Source of the DNA: Himantopus leucocephalus
Taxonomy: Eukaryota > Chordata > Aves > Charadriiformes > Recurvirostridae
DNA length: 64,000 nt
Reading direction: 5' to 3'
Assembly: GCA_003993805.1 (NCBI GenBank)
Contig: RSEF01000001.1
Location: 146,997,583-147,061,582 of the forward strand
How positions within the stretch are numbered: position 1 is the stretch's first letter; each line of letters opens with the position of its first letter. Positions 1-13,000 of the stretch are shown here, in pieces. The position numbers and the translations under genes are program-made. The notes below the pieces were generated by a model that ran no database searches, was not told where the DNA came from, and saw only the letters and a program-made list of their open reading frames with translations.

Positions 1-458
1 TGATGATACCAAACTGGGAGGGGTGGCTGACACTCCAGATGGCCACGGTGCCATCCAGTGTGACTTGGACAGGCTGGAGTCCTGGGCAGAGAGGAACCTA
101 ATGAGGATCAACAAGAGCAAGTGTAGGGTCCTGCACCTGGGGAGGAAGAATGCTAGGCACCAATATAGGTTAGGGGTGGACCTGCTGGAAAGCAGTTCTG
201 AGGAGAAGGATCAGGGGGAACTTAGGAAGTTCCATTCAAACACAAGAAAAAACTTCTTTACGGTTAGGGTGACAGAGCACTGGAACAGGCTGCCCAGGGA
301 GGTTGTGGAGTTCCCTTCTCTGGAGATTTTCAAGACCCGCCTGGATGCAGTCCTGAGTAATGTGTTCTAGGCAATCATTCTTTAGCAGGGGAGTTGGACT
401 AGATGATCTCTAGATGTCCCTTCCAACTCTGAAAATGCTGTGGTTCTATGATTCTATT
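1..458 (+). mobile_element. CR1 LINE, 3' part, internally deleted, cut by window edge
   Basis: The first bases encode a D-D-T-K-L-G-G segment, the position that follows the catalytic Y/F-x-D-D of CR1 reverse transcriptase. It continues through a recognisable RT stretch (LDRLESWAERN, then a KCRVLHLG-type motif) to about position 210. Near 211-220 the sequence jumps into the CR1 3' untranslated region (CACTGGAACAGGCTGCCCAG, then TTGGACTAGATGATCTC). It ends at about 458 in two ATTCTATG-type octamers, the typical avian CR1 terminus. The RT thumb and C-terminal part, several hundred bases in a normal CR1, are missing, so this is an internally deleted dead copy. The 5' part lies outside the window. 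The 3' tail closely matches the tail of the 5S chimera at 41700-41880, so both belong to one subfamily. Confidence 0.93.
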
Positions 459-3400
459 ACCCAAGGCATGTATCTGGGTGGGGCTAGGAGACCTGCACCT
501 TCTACAGGAGAAAACCAAGAAGAATGTCATAAGGATAGGATACCAACCTCATACATCAGTGCACAGCTATATTTATTCAACTTAATTGCATCCCTATTGA
601 AAACTTCCTTTCCTCCAAAACAAGTAGGAGTTGGATTTAACCTGCAGCTGTTAAATTCAGGAGTTGCAAGGTAGGAGTATGACTTAGCTGCCTAACCATA
701 GATAGCTGTTGCTATTTGTGGTATCCTGGGACATCTACCTCTTCTCCAACAGCCTTTACAGAATGATGCATGTCCTATGTTATCTGCCAGCTCCATGTGG
801 ATGTGACAGATGTGTAAAATGTTGCTAGACACAGAACAGAATCACACCATATGCATTTACAAAGGAATTAGGTATGTAGTCTCCCATTACAGTCATGCAG
901 ATCTGGTCAGTAGAGCCTGGAGAACAATTTAGCCCTCTCTGAAGTACACAGTTGCTGAATCGCTTTACACTGATTGTAGTGGCTAAACTTTCATTGTCTA
1001 TAATGGGAGTTTACACACCTAGATCACCTACATGTGGACATTTAAATTTAGGTATCTCAATCTGCAAGCTGACTCCCTCTAATTTTAGCTTTGGAAAATA
1101 CCTTTTGGATGGAAATAGAAATGGGCTAACAGCTCTAAATCTTTAAAATCATTATAAATGCAGATTGTGCCCCTGCATATATGCTAGCAGTTAGGTTCTT
1201 GGACTGTATCAGTATTAATCATACTTGACAAATGGATTTCAAATTCTTATGCTTCAGCATCACAGAAAACATTGTTCTGGGGACACACAAGTGCACCTAA
1301 AATGGGATGAATGCATATAACACATTTCTTATCATCTGGAATTCACCTGTCACTTAAATAATTATTTAGTCTCTAGGTCAATGTAGATAAATAGGAACTT
1401 CCAAAGGGAATAGATGATATGAATGGTTTTTGAGAAGGCATCTCTGTAACCAGCTAGTTTAGAGTAGTTCCACACTTTTAGACAGATAAAATAATTTAAC
1501 ATGAGTCTACCTTTACTGATTTAACTCCTTATTCAAGCTGAGGTTTACAATACAGCTTAAGTGACATCCCTCTGTCACTTAAGATAGGTGCTAGCGTCAC
1601 AGAGTGGTTATTTCAAGAGAAGTCAGCAAATAGGATGCTATTTCCTATGTCTGTCAAAGGCAGCTCCCGCCCACAAAGTCCTGGCTCAGTAAGCTCAGAG
1701 ACACATTTGGCTTAAGAAATGGAAGAAACAAAATCACAGAGAACAGGAGACAAATCCCTGCAAATGCTGCTAACCTCTGAGTTGACTAAAGGAATTTAAA
1801 TAACAGGAAGGTATTATAAATCTTCCCCGCTTCAGCTAAACTAATCATCTGTACACATTAAGACGGCATTTAATAAATGGTACCCCAGGAAAAGTAAAAA
1901 AATCTACTTGGTGGTGAACGCTCTGCCAACGGCAGAGTGAAGCCAAGATTACAGTAGCCTTTTAACACAGTTACCAAAAAAAATCAATAGCTTTTTATTT
2001 TTATTAAATTACTATCAGTGAAGAGAATGACTGAAGTATGTTTTCCATTTAGTCCATAGAATCATATCTGCAAGGAGCTTGCAAATAATTGGATACAGAA
2101 CCCTTCTGATGGAGCAGCTCAGATATCTCTATTGTTGGAGGGGATGCTTAATGCACTGCCTTCCAGTGGCCCTTCAACAAGGAGAAAAAAAAATCTGAGG
2201 ACTCTATAATTGACTGCTGCTTCAAAAAATTAATAAAAAGCACTGCACGTAGGGAACAGTTATAGCTATGAATGAACTGTGCTCTCAGTGTCTTTATTCT
2301 CCTAGAAAACCTATCAGAATTTCTATTACTAAACAAAGCGCATACAGACTCAACAGGGGAAGCAGAGAGGGGAGGAGAGATGTCATGATAATGCATATAA
2401 AACATGTTTTATTCCAAATACTACTCTCTTGAAGTTTGAATAACCAGACATCATTAAACATACCCTGAAGGAGTGTAGATCAACAAGATGTACATTTCCA
2501 TTTTTAACAGAGATTTCCACTTCCATTTGTTCTTTACTGTACACTCTTTTTTCTGGTCCTTTTCACTTTTGCCTGTAAAGCAGTACTCAGAGGGTAAGAG
2601 AGGACGAAGGACTGCTACTGAATTTCCTGCAAAAGAATCCTACAAGTGCACCTGCCTGACTGTGCTGAGGGAAACTCTTTTCCAAACACAGACTATTTTA
2701 GTGATTTTCAACCTGCCTGGAAACTGTAGCCCTACACATTTTCTGAAAGTGGCATTACTATTACTCCCTGTGCTGTGAATTTACACGTTCCTCTGCAATT
2801 TTTCACACACCTCCAGGGATCCAGAGACCCCAGGTAAAAAACTCACTGCCTTTTACACAGGTCATATGAGATATGTTTCTACCCTAGGTACATTTGGGAT
2901 CACTGAAACAAGAAAGCTTCTCATTCATCATGCATACTAACTGCCTAGAGCCATGCAACAGGTAATGGCAGCACTACTCAGCCTCTTTGACTCATCTCAC
3001 ACTAAACACACAGGCCAACAGCAACAGTGTACGTAAGGCAATGCAAGACAGCTGGGATGAGCCCCCCCATACTGAAGGTATCCACAGTGGGGTTGGGTGG
3101 GATAAAGAGGGGTGCCCTCTGCAAGTAGAACTTAATGGACATTCTACCCACCTCAAGGATCCTGAATAAGGGAGAGTCGTGAGGGAAGTTGTCCAAAAAC
3201 AACTAGGAGAGAGGCAATTATGGAAAAACAATAACCTCAGAATGCCTTTTCACCGACCACAATGCTGACCTGAATATAATGCTCATTTCTTTTTCATAGA
3301 GAAAGCATCTCAGAGATTCATTTCAGGTCTCAGAAAAGTAGAGGTAAGCAGAGGCAAAAGACAGGTGAGACAAAATTTAGTCAGGAGTAAAGAAAATATA

Positions 3401-3739
3401 ATTTTCAATCACATTCAGAAAACAATGGAACTGTATTTTTAATAATCTCAAGGTGCTGTGCCCGAAGTAGTCTCATTCGTTCACACTGCCATACAATGAA
3501 GTCTGAGAAAATCAACTATGAACAATTCACAAGATCCATAATTAAGAAGATAAGAATGCATCTGTCGAACAGGCACAAGACTTACCCAACTCTATATCTT
3601 GTCTTCTACAGTAGTCAAAACAAATGCCTGTGGGAGAGTAGGAACAGGTCAAGCACATATCATAAATCCTCCTAACCTACCAGCCTCCAACTATTTTCAG
3701 CCCAGGCATTTCCTGAGCTGTGTATGATAGCTATACATT
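459..3739. other. AT-rich non-coding stretch, no gene recognised
   Basis: No splice-bounded exon, RNA gene or recent repeat was recognised. The open frames here are short and lack known motifs. A perfect 11-bp inverted repeat at 1556-1583 is listed separately. A patch around 1010-1110 has the short 'AGGTATCTCAATCT' style wording seen in old avian interspersed repeats, but it could not be assigned to a family. Confidence 0.6.
1556..1583. repeat. Perfect 11-bp inverted repeat with 6-nt loop
   Basis: CTTAAGTGACA at 1556-1566 is followed by TCCCTC and by its exact reverse complement at 1573-1583. The RNA of either strand could form a short hairpin. The stem is too short for a typical microRNA precursor. 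No function is assigned. Confidence 0.8.
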
Positions 3740-4330
3740 TATTAATCCTCAGTTCCCTTTGAACCCATTCAAACTGTTCCAGCTGACAGCATCCCTTGGC
3801 AAGGAGTTCTCCAAGTGTACTATCTGTTGCCCAAAAAGACATGTCCGTTGATTTATTTCGAACAATGCTCCTGCTAGCTTCACCTGAGGCCTCCTAGATT
3901 TTGCACTGAGAGGTATACAGCAATGGTGATTTTACAGACCTATACCACACCCTTCCTCAGTTACCTCTTTTGCATGCTGGATGGACTTAGTTTACTAAAG
4001 CCCAGAACTGCATGCAGTATTCAAGACAGAAGTAAACCTTGCCTTTTCATGATGATATGATGAGGTTGTTCTATTATCTGTTCCTCTCCTAAGAATTCCT
4101 AACTTTTGGTTCTTTGTTTTGACCAGTATTTAGTGCTGAACTGATATTTTCTCAGACTTGTCTGTCACAACCCTATGATCTCCCCCCAGAGTGGAAATTA
4201 TTTCCTTAAAGCTTTTTTAATGTAAATTTGCGGGGGAGGGCTTCCTCAGATGCATCACTTCATATCTATCTGCATCTACTTTTACCTAAATAAGGGGCCT
4301 GATTGTCTATCAACCAGTATTATTAGATAT
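3740..4330 (-). mobile_element. Ancient CR1 LINE fragment (RT C-terminal part / 3' region)
   Basis: Read on the plus strand this shows the typical antisense CR1 word order: CAGCATCCCTTGGCAAGGAG, then GATTTTACAGACCTATACCA with CCTTCCTCAGTTACCTCTTT, then CCCAGAACTGCATGCAGTAT and TCAAGACAGAAGTAAACC, and further on a TATGATCTCC block. This order matches the C-terminal coding part and start of the 3' UTR of old CR1 families shared by birds, turtles and crocodilians. Every reading frame is broken and divergence is high. It is a fossil with no coding capacity, and its edges are approximate. Confidence 0.8.
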
Positions 4331-5645
4331 TTATGCATATGCAAATATAGCATGAGCAATATGCACCATGTGAACACGGTGGCATGAAAACAGAACCAGA
4401 AAATCAAAACTTTGCCTTGGATTATGAGAAGCTGCAATACATTACTGGTTTTGACTGCACTTAGGAAAGCTTCATATACAAAAATGTTTCTAGAAACAAT
4501 GATAGGGCAAATACATTTTCTGAAAACTTATAGTGGAAAGACTGAAATTCTTATGTTTGGAATAGCTTCTGGGTGGTCCCACAATAGGTCTGTGAATAAA
4601 CACATGAATAAAAAATGAGTACCAGCTTACAAAACGGATGACCTCTGAAGAGGAAAGAATACTATGCAACTTTGGTGAGCATTAGCTTTGAAGATGTCAA
4701 AGATTATAGGCTTGGCTATGCTAACTATTCAGGAATATATTAGAGTTATTATAATAATTCAGAAAGCTATGAAAAAATTTAGTGACTCGGAAGAAATCAT
4801 TACATACTGAGAGTTTTTAAAAGTGTGTGCTAAATCCATCACATACATTTTCATTGAAAACTGTCTTGTTTTGTCTGTAGTATTGTATCATGATGGCAAT
4901 AAGGAAATTATAATATTCATATCAAAATGATTAGTCATAATTGTCCCAGCAGTCCATAAAGTTTGCAGGATTAAACAATGCTATGGGCAATAAATTCTAT
5001 CTTGTTTTCTCTGTGATTATAACTTCTTTGAATATCTCAAAATATGCCTTTAAGATTGTTACTTTCCCACTGTCATCTTCACTCTCCCATAGGAAAGATT
5101 GCATCATTCAGCATATCTAAATACCAGAGTATTGAAATATCACAGTTTAGAGGGTACACACTATAAATGAAAAGCAATTTGTGGAAAACAAAGCAATCCC
5201 TAGTCACGTAGTGTTTTATTTAATCTGAATAAGAAAGGCTAACACAAGGAGATATCATAATCTCCAGTACGATTTAATCTTGTAACACAATGCTTTGCTA
5301 TGCAGTCAAAAAGAAAACAAAAAACAAACAACAGAGCTAGTCTTAGACCTTCTCTATTGATGGAAAATCATTTAAATCCTTTCCACAGAGATATTTTAAA
5401 CCATATTGACATGAACCCAAAGAAACCACCACTTACATTAAAAGATAAACAAACTGAAGCAGTGGGAAGGTGATGCATCACAAAGAAGGCAAAGGCAAGC
5501 TGGTGTTTTACTAACACACAGGTTTCATGTAAGAGTTTTTCTTTCCCTTCATGTTTGTTTCTATGGACACAGCTGTTTCTTCTGAGGTGGCTCGGCACTA
5601 CATGTAGTTGTGAGAAGACCTAAGGCAGAGAGGGAGACCATCGAA
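4331..5645. other. AT-rich non-coding stretch, nothing recognised
   Basis: The sequence is low in GC and CpG. No exon, RNA gene or assignable repeat was seen. Around 4336-4350 is a TATGCATATGCAAAT string that contains an ATGCAAAT octamer (POU-type) site. A single such match has little weight. Confidence 0.55.
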
Positions 5646-5646
5646 G

Positions 5647-5935
5647 AAGATGGCGTATAAACAGCAGCACTTCAAGGCCACGCCAGGCCCGGCTGGCACT
5701 GCCGGCATGGTGGCCTGCATCCGGGTGCCGCGTTTCAGCATCAGTCCAAGCCCAGGCCCTGCCTGTTCCCGGTGGCCCCAGCCCTGTGCCCAGCCTCACA
5801 CCCTGGCCACCAAACCAACACCCAGCCCCACCTCAGCATGGCCTCCTCCGCGCCACTCGCAGGGCCCTGGTGGGGCTGCTGGCATGGGGATGGATGTCAT
5901 GTGTGGGGTGGGAGGAATTAGAGGAGCTTGTTGTG
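5647..5935 (+). promoter_or_regulatory. CpG-rich patch beginning with a YY1-like motif; possible small promoter or first exon
   Basis: Within AT-rich, CpG-poor DNA this ~290-bp patch is strongly GC-rich and holds roughly ten CpGs (for example CCGGGTGCCGCG and CCTCCGCGCC). It begins with AAGATGGCG at 5647-5655, the YY1 core that often overlaps the start codon of genes with CpG promoters. The ATG at 5650 opens a 96-codon frame rich in Pro, Ala and Gly that resembles no known family and may be a chance product of GC content. No TATA box or clear splice donor was identified. It could also be a fragment of an old GC-rich repeat. The regulatory reading is inference. Confidence 0.3.
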
Positions 5936-6844
5936 GCTGAACCCAAGAGGCTGGGCTGAAATCTCCGTTGCTAGTCTGTTTTCCAATGTAATTAAATGAA
6001 TTAGTGATTAAAATCCTCTGCCCAGGCTTGCTGAAAACAATACAATCTGTTTTATAACACAGACTGATGTTTACGAAATTCCTTCCTCTAAAGGAAATAA
6101 TACCCAAAGCCATACTAACATTTGCTAAGGAATTAACAGCTAGACATGTCATGTTTTCACTGAATGTATTGGAAGACACTTTCTTGGAGTTACCTGGCTC
6201 ATGATGTGGTAGCTAGCTTACATTAAAGCACACACAATTAAAAGTGAGAACTGGGGAAAAAAAAAACAAACCAGAATTCAAGGCTCACTGGAATAACCTG
6301 CCACAGCTTGTCAGCTGAACAGAAACACAGGCTACAGAGGCCTCTCTCTGATGCTGTTGCAGACCCACATCCACTCTCCTTCATTACAGGCTACTTGTTT
6401 CAGAACGACCTCCTTCTCCCAAGCCATAGCAAATCTCTTTGTCGATGCACAAGATGCCAAAAAATGCCAAAATTATGCAGTGCAAAGGACTGTAAAGAAA
6501 CACACACACACACAAAAAAATGGTGCATGGGAAGAAAGGAGAAGGGCCCAAGGAGTCCCCAGCTCTTCACTTTGTTCACCACCATGCAATCCATTTTCAG
6601 GAATTTTTAAGCCTCTTGGGTTTCACCTTGCTGCTGGGCTGGCCTGAGAGCGCACACACAGCCCCTTCCTTCATGTCACTTTACACAGGATAACGTGAAG
6701 CTACAGTAACTCACACCTGTGCCCGCACACTGCAAAATCCAGGCAATAACTCGCAAGAATGAGTTGCCTGGAGAGGGACTTCCCAAAGAATCAGTAGGAT
6801 GCATATCAGTGAGATGTGGCCTATATCTGCTTGGATAGAAGGAC
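5936..6844. other. Non-coding stretch with a short (AC)n tract
   Basis: No gene was recognised. A (AC)7 run lies near 6500-6514. The overlapping short frames at 6308-6647 show no known motif and lack convincing splice sites. Confidence 0.55.
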
Positions 6845-7050
6845 AAAAATATTCACAGTGAGTGGTCAAGCACTGGGACTGGTTGCCAAGACAGACTGTG
6901 AAATCTCCATCCTCAGAGAGTTTCAGAAGTTGGATGGAGAAGGCCCCAAGCACGCCGCTCTAATCTCAAAGGTGACTCTTCTTCGAGTAGGGCGTTGGAC
7001 CACATGGGCTCCAAATGTCCCTTTCCTCTGGAATTATTTTCTGATTCAAC
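6845..7050 (+). mobile_element. Ancient CR1 LINE, 3' UTR fragment
   Basis: The segment follows the order of the older avian CR1 3' UTR: ATTCACAGTGAGTGGTCAAG, CACTGGGACTGGTTGCC, AATCTCCATCCTCAGAGAG, GTTGGACCACATGGGC, CCAAATGTCCCTTTCC and AATTATTTTCTGATTC. Many substitutions and small indels are visible, so it is much older than the copies at 1-458 and 41700-41880. It has no coding capacity. Confidence 0.85.
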
Positions 7051-10000
7051 ATAGGAATGGGCTGGTGAAGTTGTAGGCTACATCTACACCAGGAAGCAAC
7101 ACTGTGGTAGGGAATATTTCGGGGGAGCTGAACTAAATCATCTCAATTATTAGAACAGTCTCTGGCCTCATTTTGGATTGCCCCAGGTAGCAGTCTGCCA
7201 AACCATTCATAGGCACAGCTGGGGAGACACCACATACTTGCAGACACTGTCAATGAACAGTTTGCATGTAGCTACCTTTTGGAGGCAGCTGAAAGGTTTC
7301 AGCATTCTGGACAGAACTTTTTGCATGCCAGTTGGCACCAGTGCCAGAGAACAGTCCTGGGCACATTTATTTACTAGTTTAGAGTAGGCCCAGTGTGGGA
7401 ATTACGGACCTATTTCTAGGAGTCCTTCCCAAGACTTTGAAGTGGTACTTCAGTCTTTATTTAGAATAAACAGATTTCTTGAGCTTATCACAGGACATTA
7501 CAGTCCATAGATTCATTACTTTTTTTCTTCTTTGAGCAAACACCCTGTGCCTCTCTTTTAGTGAGAGACTCAGAAAGGTTGGCACACATCACACTACAGA
7601 CAGGTCTAGCACCGTGCAAACACCACAGACTCAATTGCTATTCTAGAAGGGCACAGGATTTCCTTAAGTCCTCTAGTGTATCTGCCAATCCGATAAGGAT
7701 ATCTCAGATATCTTTAGCATCCAAAATGATGCTAAGCTCTCCTGTTTATGCAACTGGATCCCAACCTTGGTTCTAGAGAGACTTGGTTCGAAAAGACATA
7801 ACAGAATGGGAAGCATGTTGCATGAAACAAAAGGGAATAAGGATATCTAAAATGAAGTGCAGCAATGTGCAAGGGAAACTGTATGAAGCAAGAACTGTTC
7901 AGATGGATAGACCCCTTTTTGGCTATACAGTTGTGGAGAACAAAAAGTATATCTCAGTTCTTTGCCAACATAATGCTGTAGTGTGGCATTAGAATAAAGC
8001 AATATTTTTTTTGGATCTTGTTATTCTAGACAGGAAAATGTTTTACTAGCCCATCCACTAACCGAATGAAGTTTGTCCTGTGCTGTCCTGCAAAACGGAC
8101 TTTTAAACTTAAGAGGTACCTTTGCTGAGATGCAAGAAGAGACAGACTTCTGCCCTAAGTAGGGAAAAACAATTCTTGTTTCCTTGAGCAGGAAGCAGCG
8201 GTCATCCTGGCTGAGAAGCAGAAATATTCATGCCACTGTTCTGCAGACAGGATTTGTCAATAACTGATATGCAGGCAAAGCAAAGGATTGCAAAATAGAT
8301 TTGGCTCAGATTAAAACAAACAAATTCAGATTCTTGCCAAAACAGGCAGTGTTAAAAATTCTGTTCAAGTTTAATGACGTGTTCTATGAAACCCCAAAAG
8401 TAAATGTTTTGTTTTTAAGCACTTGTTAAGAAAATGAAGGAAAGGACAGACTAGATATACAAAGCTGCTGCTGCCTTGCTTCCTTAGCTCTGTCCCAGAC
8501 TTCCTCCAAAATGCCTCAGCTCTGATTCACCTCTTCACCAACAATATTTCCTTTAATTCATCTCTGGAGGAGTGGGTTTGGTTTACTTTCACAACGCAAT
8601 GCCCAGAACACCAGGTTTGTTATTGATAGGGGACAGGACTTGCTCTGTGCCTCCCTTTTTAATAATCTTCCACCTTGCATAAATAATTAAAAGTCCAGTG
8701 CAGCAGCAGTTAACACCTTCCAGGTGAGTGCCTAATCCACCCCATGTGAGAGTCTTCCCTCTTCATGCTCTGCTTTTTGAAACAAAGCTTGTTTGTTTTA
8801 CCTACTAAAGGGCACTGAGCCCCTTTTTAGGAGAAATTAGAGGAAAGCACCTCTTTCTTTCATATGAGTGATTTGAGTGGATCACGCAGTTCTGCAGAAC
8901 TTTTGTTCTCACATAACTGGGAAAAGACAGTCTTGGAGTTGCATGACATTCTGCATGAAATAAGAGATCTCCTTAGCTACTGTATTATGGTATTGCTATA
9001 ACTGTTCTTGCAGCCTATTTTTATATTTTTATGTTCTACCATAGAATTATTGAGCCCATGGTTTGGTTAAGTAATTCAATGGGGGTAAAGTGCCTTTAAA
9101 TTTTCTATGAGGGTCCTCACTCTTCCAGCCAGCTGTTAACTCAAAGGAAATATTTTCCTTTTCAGTTATGCCTTAGATAACCTGTAAATGACCTTTACAG
9201 TTCAGTCACTTAATTTTTTTGTTTTTTGTATTTCTCATACAGCCTCAGGTTTATCCATCTGCATTACAAAACCCACAAAGACATTTTTGGTTTCCCATTC
9301 CTTAAATGCTATTACTCCATATCACATAAATGTAATGCATCATTTAGCATCACCAAAGTCTATAGAAACAACGAACTCCTCCTAATTGCATTTTTAAAAG
9401 AACAGCTTTCAAAGGAAATGAAGTCGGTGAGAAGCATGAGATGTAATTGGATAACATGATTGTGGCACACCACACTGCAATTCAAGAAATTCCCCAACTC
9501 AGCCAATATTACCCAGTAATTAAAAATATCAATCACTTCTGCATTTCTTCGTCATGCAGGGACAGGTTGAAACTTTAGATACCTATATTCCTGGAGGTAT
9601 AAACCACAATACCCATGGTAATGTTGTCTTGAGTTTCCATGGAAACAGTGTTTATGGTATTGCAGTGTTATCAGGGAAAAAAATGAGTTATAAATAATAA
9701 AGAGGCTAATGTTGTTTCCCTTGGTCTTGCTAAACAGCTTCAGGCACTGAGACAGATGAATTGGATAGAAATGGAAGACAGCAGCTGTAACACCAATGCT
9801 TATTATCGGCTGTGCTTTATTACTGGAAAGCCCACATTACCGCTAAAGCTTCATAATGCGATGGTGCCAAATTACCTTTTATTAACCATTATAACCACTA
9901 AAGATCTAGCTTCCTTAGAAATAATTGGCTATGCTATCTTCACTCTAGTAATTTGCAGAATTCTAACTTGTCTTTTCAAAATGATTCAAACTCGGTTTGC

Positions 10001-13000
10001 ATTTTGCTCATGTATTCTCCGTATTTCAACCAGAAGCCGATTTTTGTTTGTTTATACCTCCTATTCTGGATTCCCAACGGCCTTACAGAATATCACTCTT
10101 ACAACTACTTTAGTGTTGTTGATATGCAAAACTCCACATTGATATACATTACTCCAAAGCTAGGCAACTCTCCCTTGTAACATAAATGGGTCACTTTGTA
10201 GAGGCAGTGCTTTTTATCCATTTCTGTCATGTTATTTGGTAAAAACAAGTGGGCCTAAGCTATGGCACACTCAAATGTTGGTATGTAATTGACCCAGCTG
10301 TCAGAACCTCACAGCTCTCAGCCCTTTCTGCGCTCTGTAATTTTAAGAACTGGTGCAACAGGGCTTGCTCCTGTAAGATATTCAGTATCGTCAAGCCTTG
10401 CTGAAGTCATGGGTAATTGAAAGCGCTCCACACTTCACAGGAGGCCTTCAGGAGCATGTTCACATGGAGAACTTAATCACTTAAAGGAGGAGGTAGGCAC
10501 CTGTATCATAAATAAGATGAGCTACTTGCCAGCTAGCTTTCATCTAATGCAGAGGGAATCTATAAGAAGAAGTTTTATCATTGTAGGACTCAATCCGGAC
10601 AAAACAGGTGAGAAGAAAGGACTGTATACCTTCTTCCCCACTGCTTTAATATCTTATTATGTGTTTAGAAGTCTCCTCATATTATCAATGCATCCACTTG
10701 CAGTGTGAGGCCCAGGATCAAAGTCCTTCTGTATTTCAGAAAAGAGATTTTAAGACCCGTCTCACATTTCTTACAAGGGTTTCTTAATGGCTGCTTTTAA
10801 TTGCTGTTACGAACGAGGTCTCTCTTGAGATCTGACAAAGTTATCCCTCTTTGTAAAATGCTTCAATATTCTTTGGACCCAAGAGACAAGGGCAACTTCA
10901 TCTGCTTATTAGAACATTCACCCTTGCAATTACAGTGAATGCAATTAATCAAATCCCTATGTCCACGTAAATAGCCATGTTCTCTAAGTTTGGATCCCAT
11001 TTCAAACTTTGCAATTCAGTCTCATCACGAATTGTTTTCTACAGCAACACTCCCTACAAAACAAGTGTCCTATTTTCGTGTTTTGTCTCCTGTACTACCC
11101 GGGAGCAGTCTTCAGAGAAACTTCATAATGAGCAGCAATAGAAAAAGTTCACAAAGGAAACCCCTGCCTAAGCCTACACTGACAATTGATGCTTCATGCC
11201 TGTGAGTTTCTTCTCTCTTGTAAAAATCTTGTTTTCAAACTGGGTGCCTCATGGACAGCATTGTTTTTTATCTGTCTTCTATATTTACGTTCAAACTCTT
11301 GATCTAAACAATACTTTGTCTAAGGACTCCACCAGTTACTTATGGATTGTGAAAGAAAATTGATTCAATTTACATATCTTAAATAATTTTGAGACAGGTT
11401 TAAGTGCATAAAGGTTTCTTTGCCGGGTCCGTAGCTGATGGCATGCAATAGACTTCAGTTATTAAAGTTGCTTTCAGGGAAAAACAAAAAACAAAAGGAG
11501 AAGGAGATTCTCGTCCTGGTGGCAATCTTTTTCCATGAGAAATCTGACAAGAGAGACATAACAACCCTTCAGGATGTGCAAGTGCAAGACGACAAGAACA
11601 TCAGCACAAAAGCAGCAGCAGAAAAGCGCTGCCACAGCAGCTTTGGCACGCCCAGGTGACAGCTCGCACAGCTGCCAGTGAAAGGCAGCCAGCAGTATTA
11701 CAGGGTAAGGGCTGCAGAGTTGCAAAGGGAAGCCCCTGGGTATCGCAAAGGTTCAGGCACCTGAGGAACTGCAAAACAGTTTGAAACATTCAGGGGAAAA
11801 AAAGGCCTAATGCTCAGAAGGGGACCTGAGAGTGGCATTTCTGTTGGCAGTGTGTATGCTTTATTTGCATCAGTACTTGATGTGGCTGGTACCTAACTTG
11901 TGAACTCCTTACTAGCTTTTCCTATGGCTGATTGAAATTCTTTAGCAAAAGTTTACAGGCAGCACCGATGCAAGCAAGAACTGTACCAAGTTATAGTGAT
12001 TCATTTGGATAGCAGTGGCACACAGGGGCTTCTTAGCCAGATCAGAACCCGTTATAACTACGCGTTGAACAAGACTATAAAACAGAATCTTGTCCCACAT
12101 AGACACAAAGACACACATTTAGTTCCACAGCGAAACTATTAAAAGATCAGCTTTAGAACTGTTATCTATTAAAGTATGTGGTCTTTCCTTCCCAAAGGTA
12201 CAAATTAAATGTCATGTTCCTAAATTGCATTTGCAAATATTTGCATGCACATGCACAACTTCCTGAATTAGTCAACTTCATGTTTCTTCAGAGCTAGGCC
12301 AGAACCTTGTGTTTGAAATGTTGATTCAGTGAAGGTGAGAAAATTTATGAAGTGCCTGGCATTAATGTACCTGACTACAATGATCACAATTTTTTCTAAC
12401 AGCTCACTGAAATCAATGGATTGTTGCAGTCCTTCTTTTGCCTTTAGCAAAACCCCAGCTATAGCAGTGAGAGGTTTCTGTCTTTGCAATGATTCCATTT
12501 CATTGCTCACAGCAAATTAAAAATATTTTTATGAATGTTATTTAAAGGAGAAAATCAATAATGATTCAGACTCTTGGCCTCTTCAGTGAATTGTCAGGAT
12601 TCTTTCGGAGGATTATTACGTTGGCAGGAGTACTTAGCAAATCTATCAAAAATATGCACAAAGCTTTCTCACCACACTTTATTTTTTAAACAGATGCCAG
12701 ATTTGTGCTCTTATAGCCATATCCAGATGCCTAAATTTGGAAATGAAAGCTGTGCATATCCTGCAGCTTCTGCAGAAGGAAAAGAGAGGTAAGAAGTGCC
12801 TTTTTTCCTTTTTTTTTTTAAAGTCAGGGCAGCTTGCTACCAGGAATGCCTAAATATGGATTTAGGAGTTGTCTTCATAAGAAGACAGGTTGGTTTCATG
12901 AACAAAGTACGCGTATTTCTGCTATTCAGAACTGTAGGATTCCAGTTCCCCTTTTAGAATCCAGTGAGTGAGTCTGGACAGGTATTTCCTTTCCAGTTAC

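Noticed and set aside
2053..2075. CCATAGAATCATATCTGCAA resembles an antisense CR1 end
   Set aside because: The expected following words (GGTTGGAAGGGACC and so on) are absent.
9756..10142. 128-codon plus-strand frame with several hydrophobic stretches
   Set aside because: It is AT-rich sequence giving Ile/Leu/Phe-rich peptides; it overlaps another open frame and shows no CpG retention or family match.
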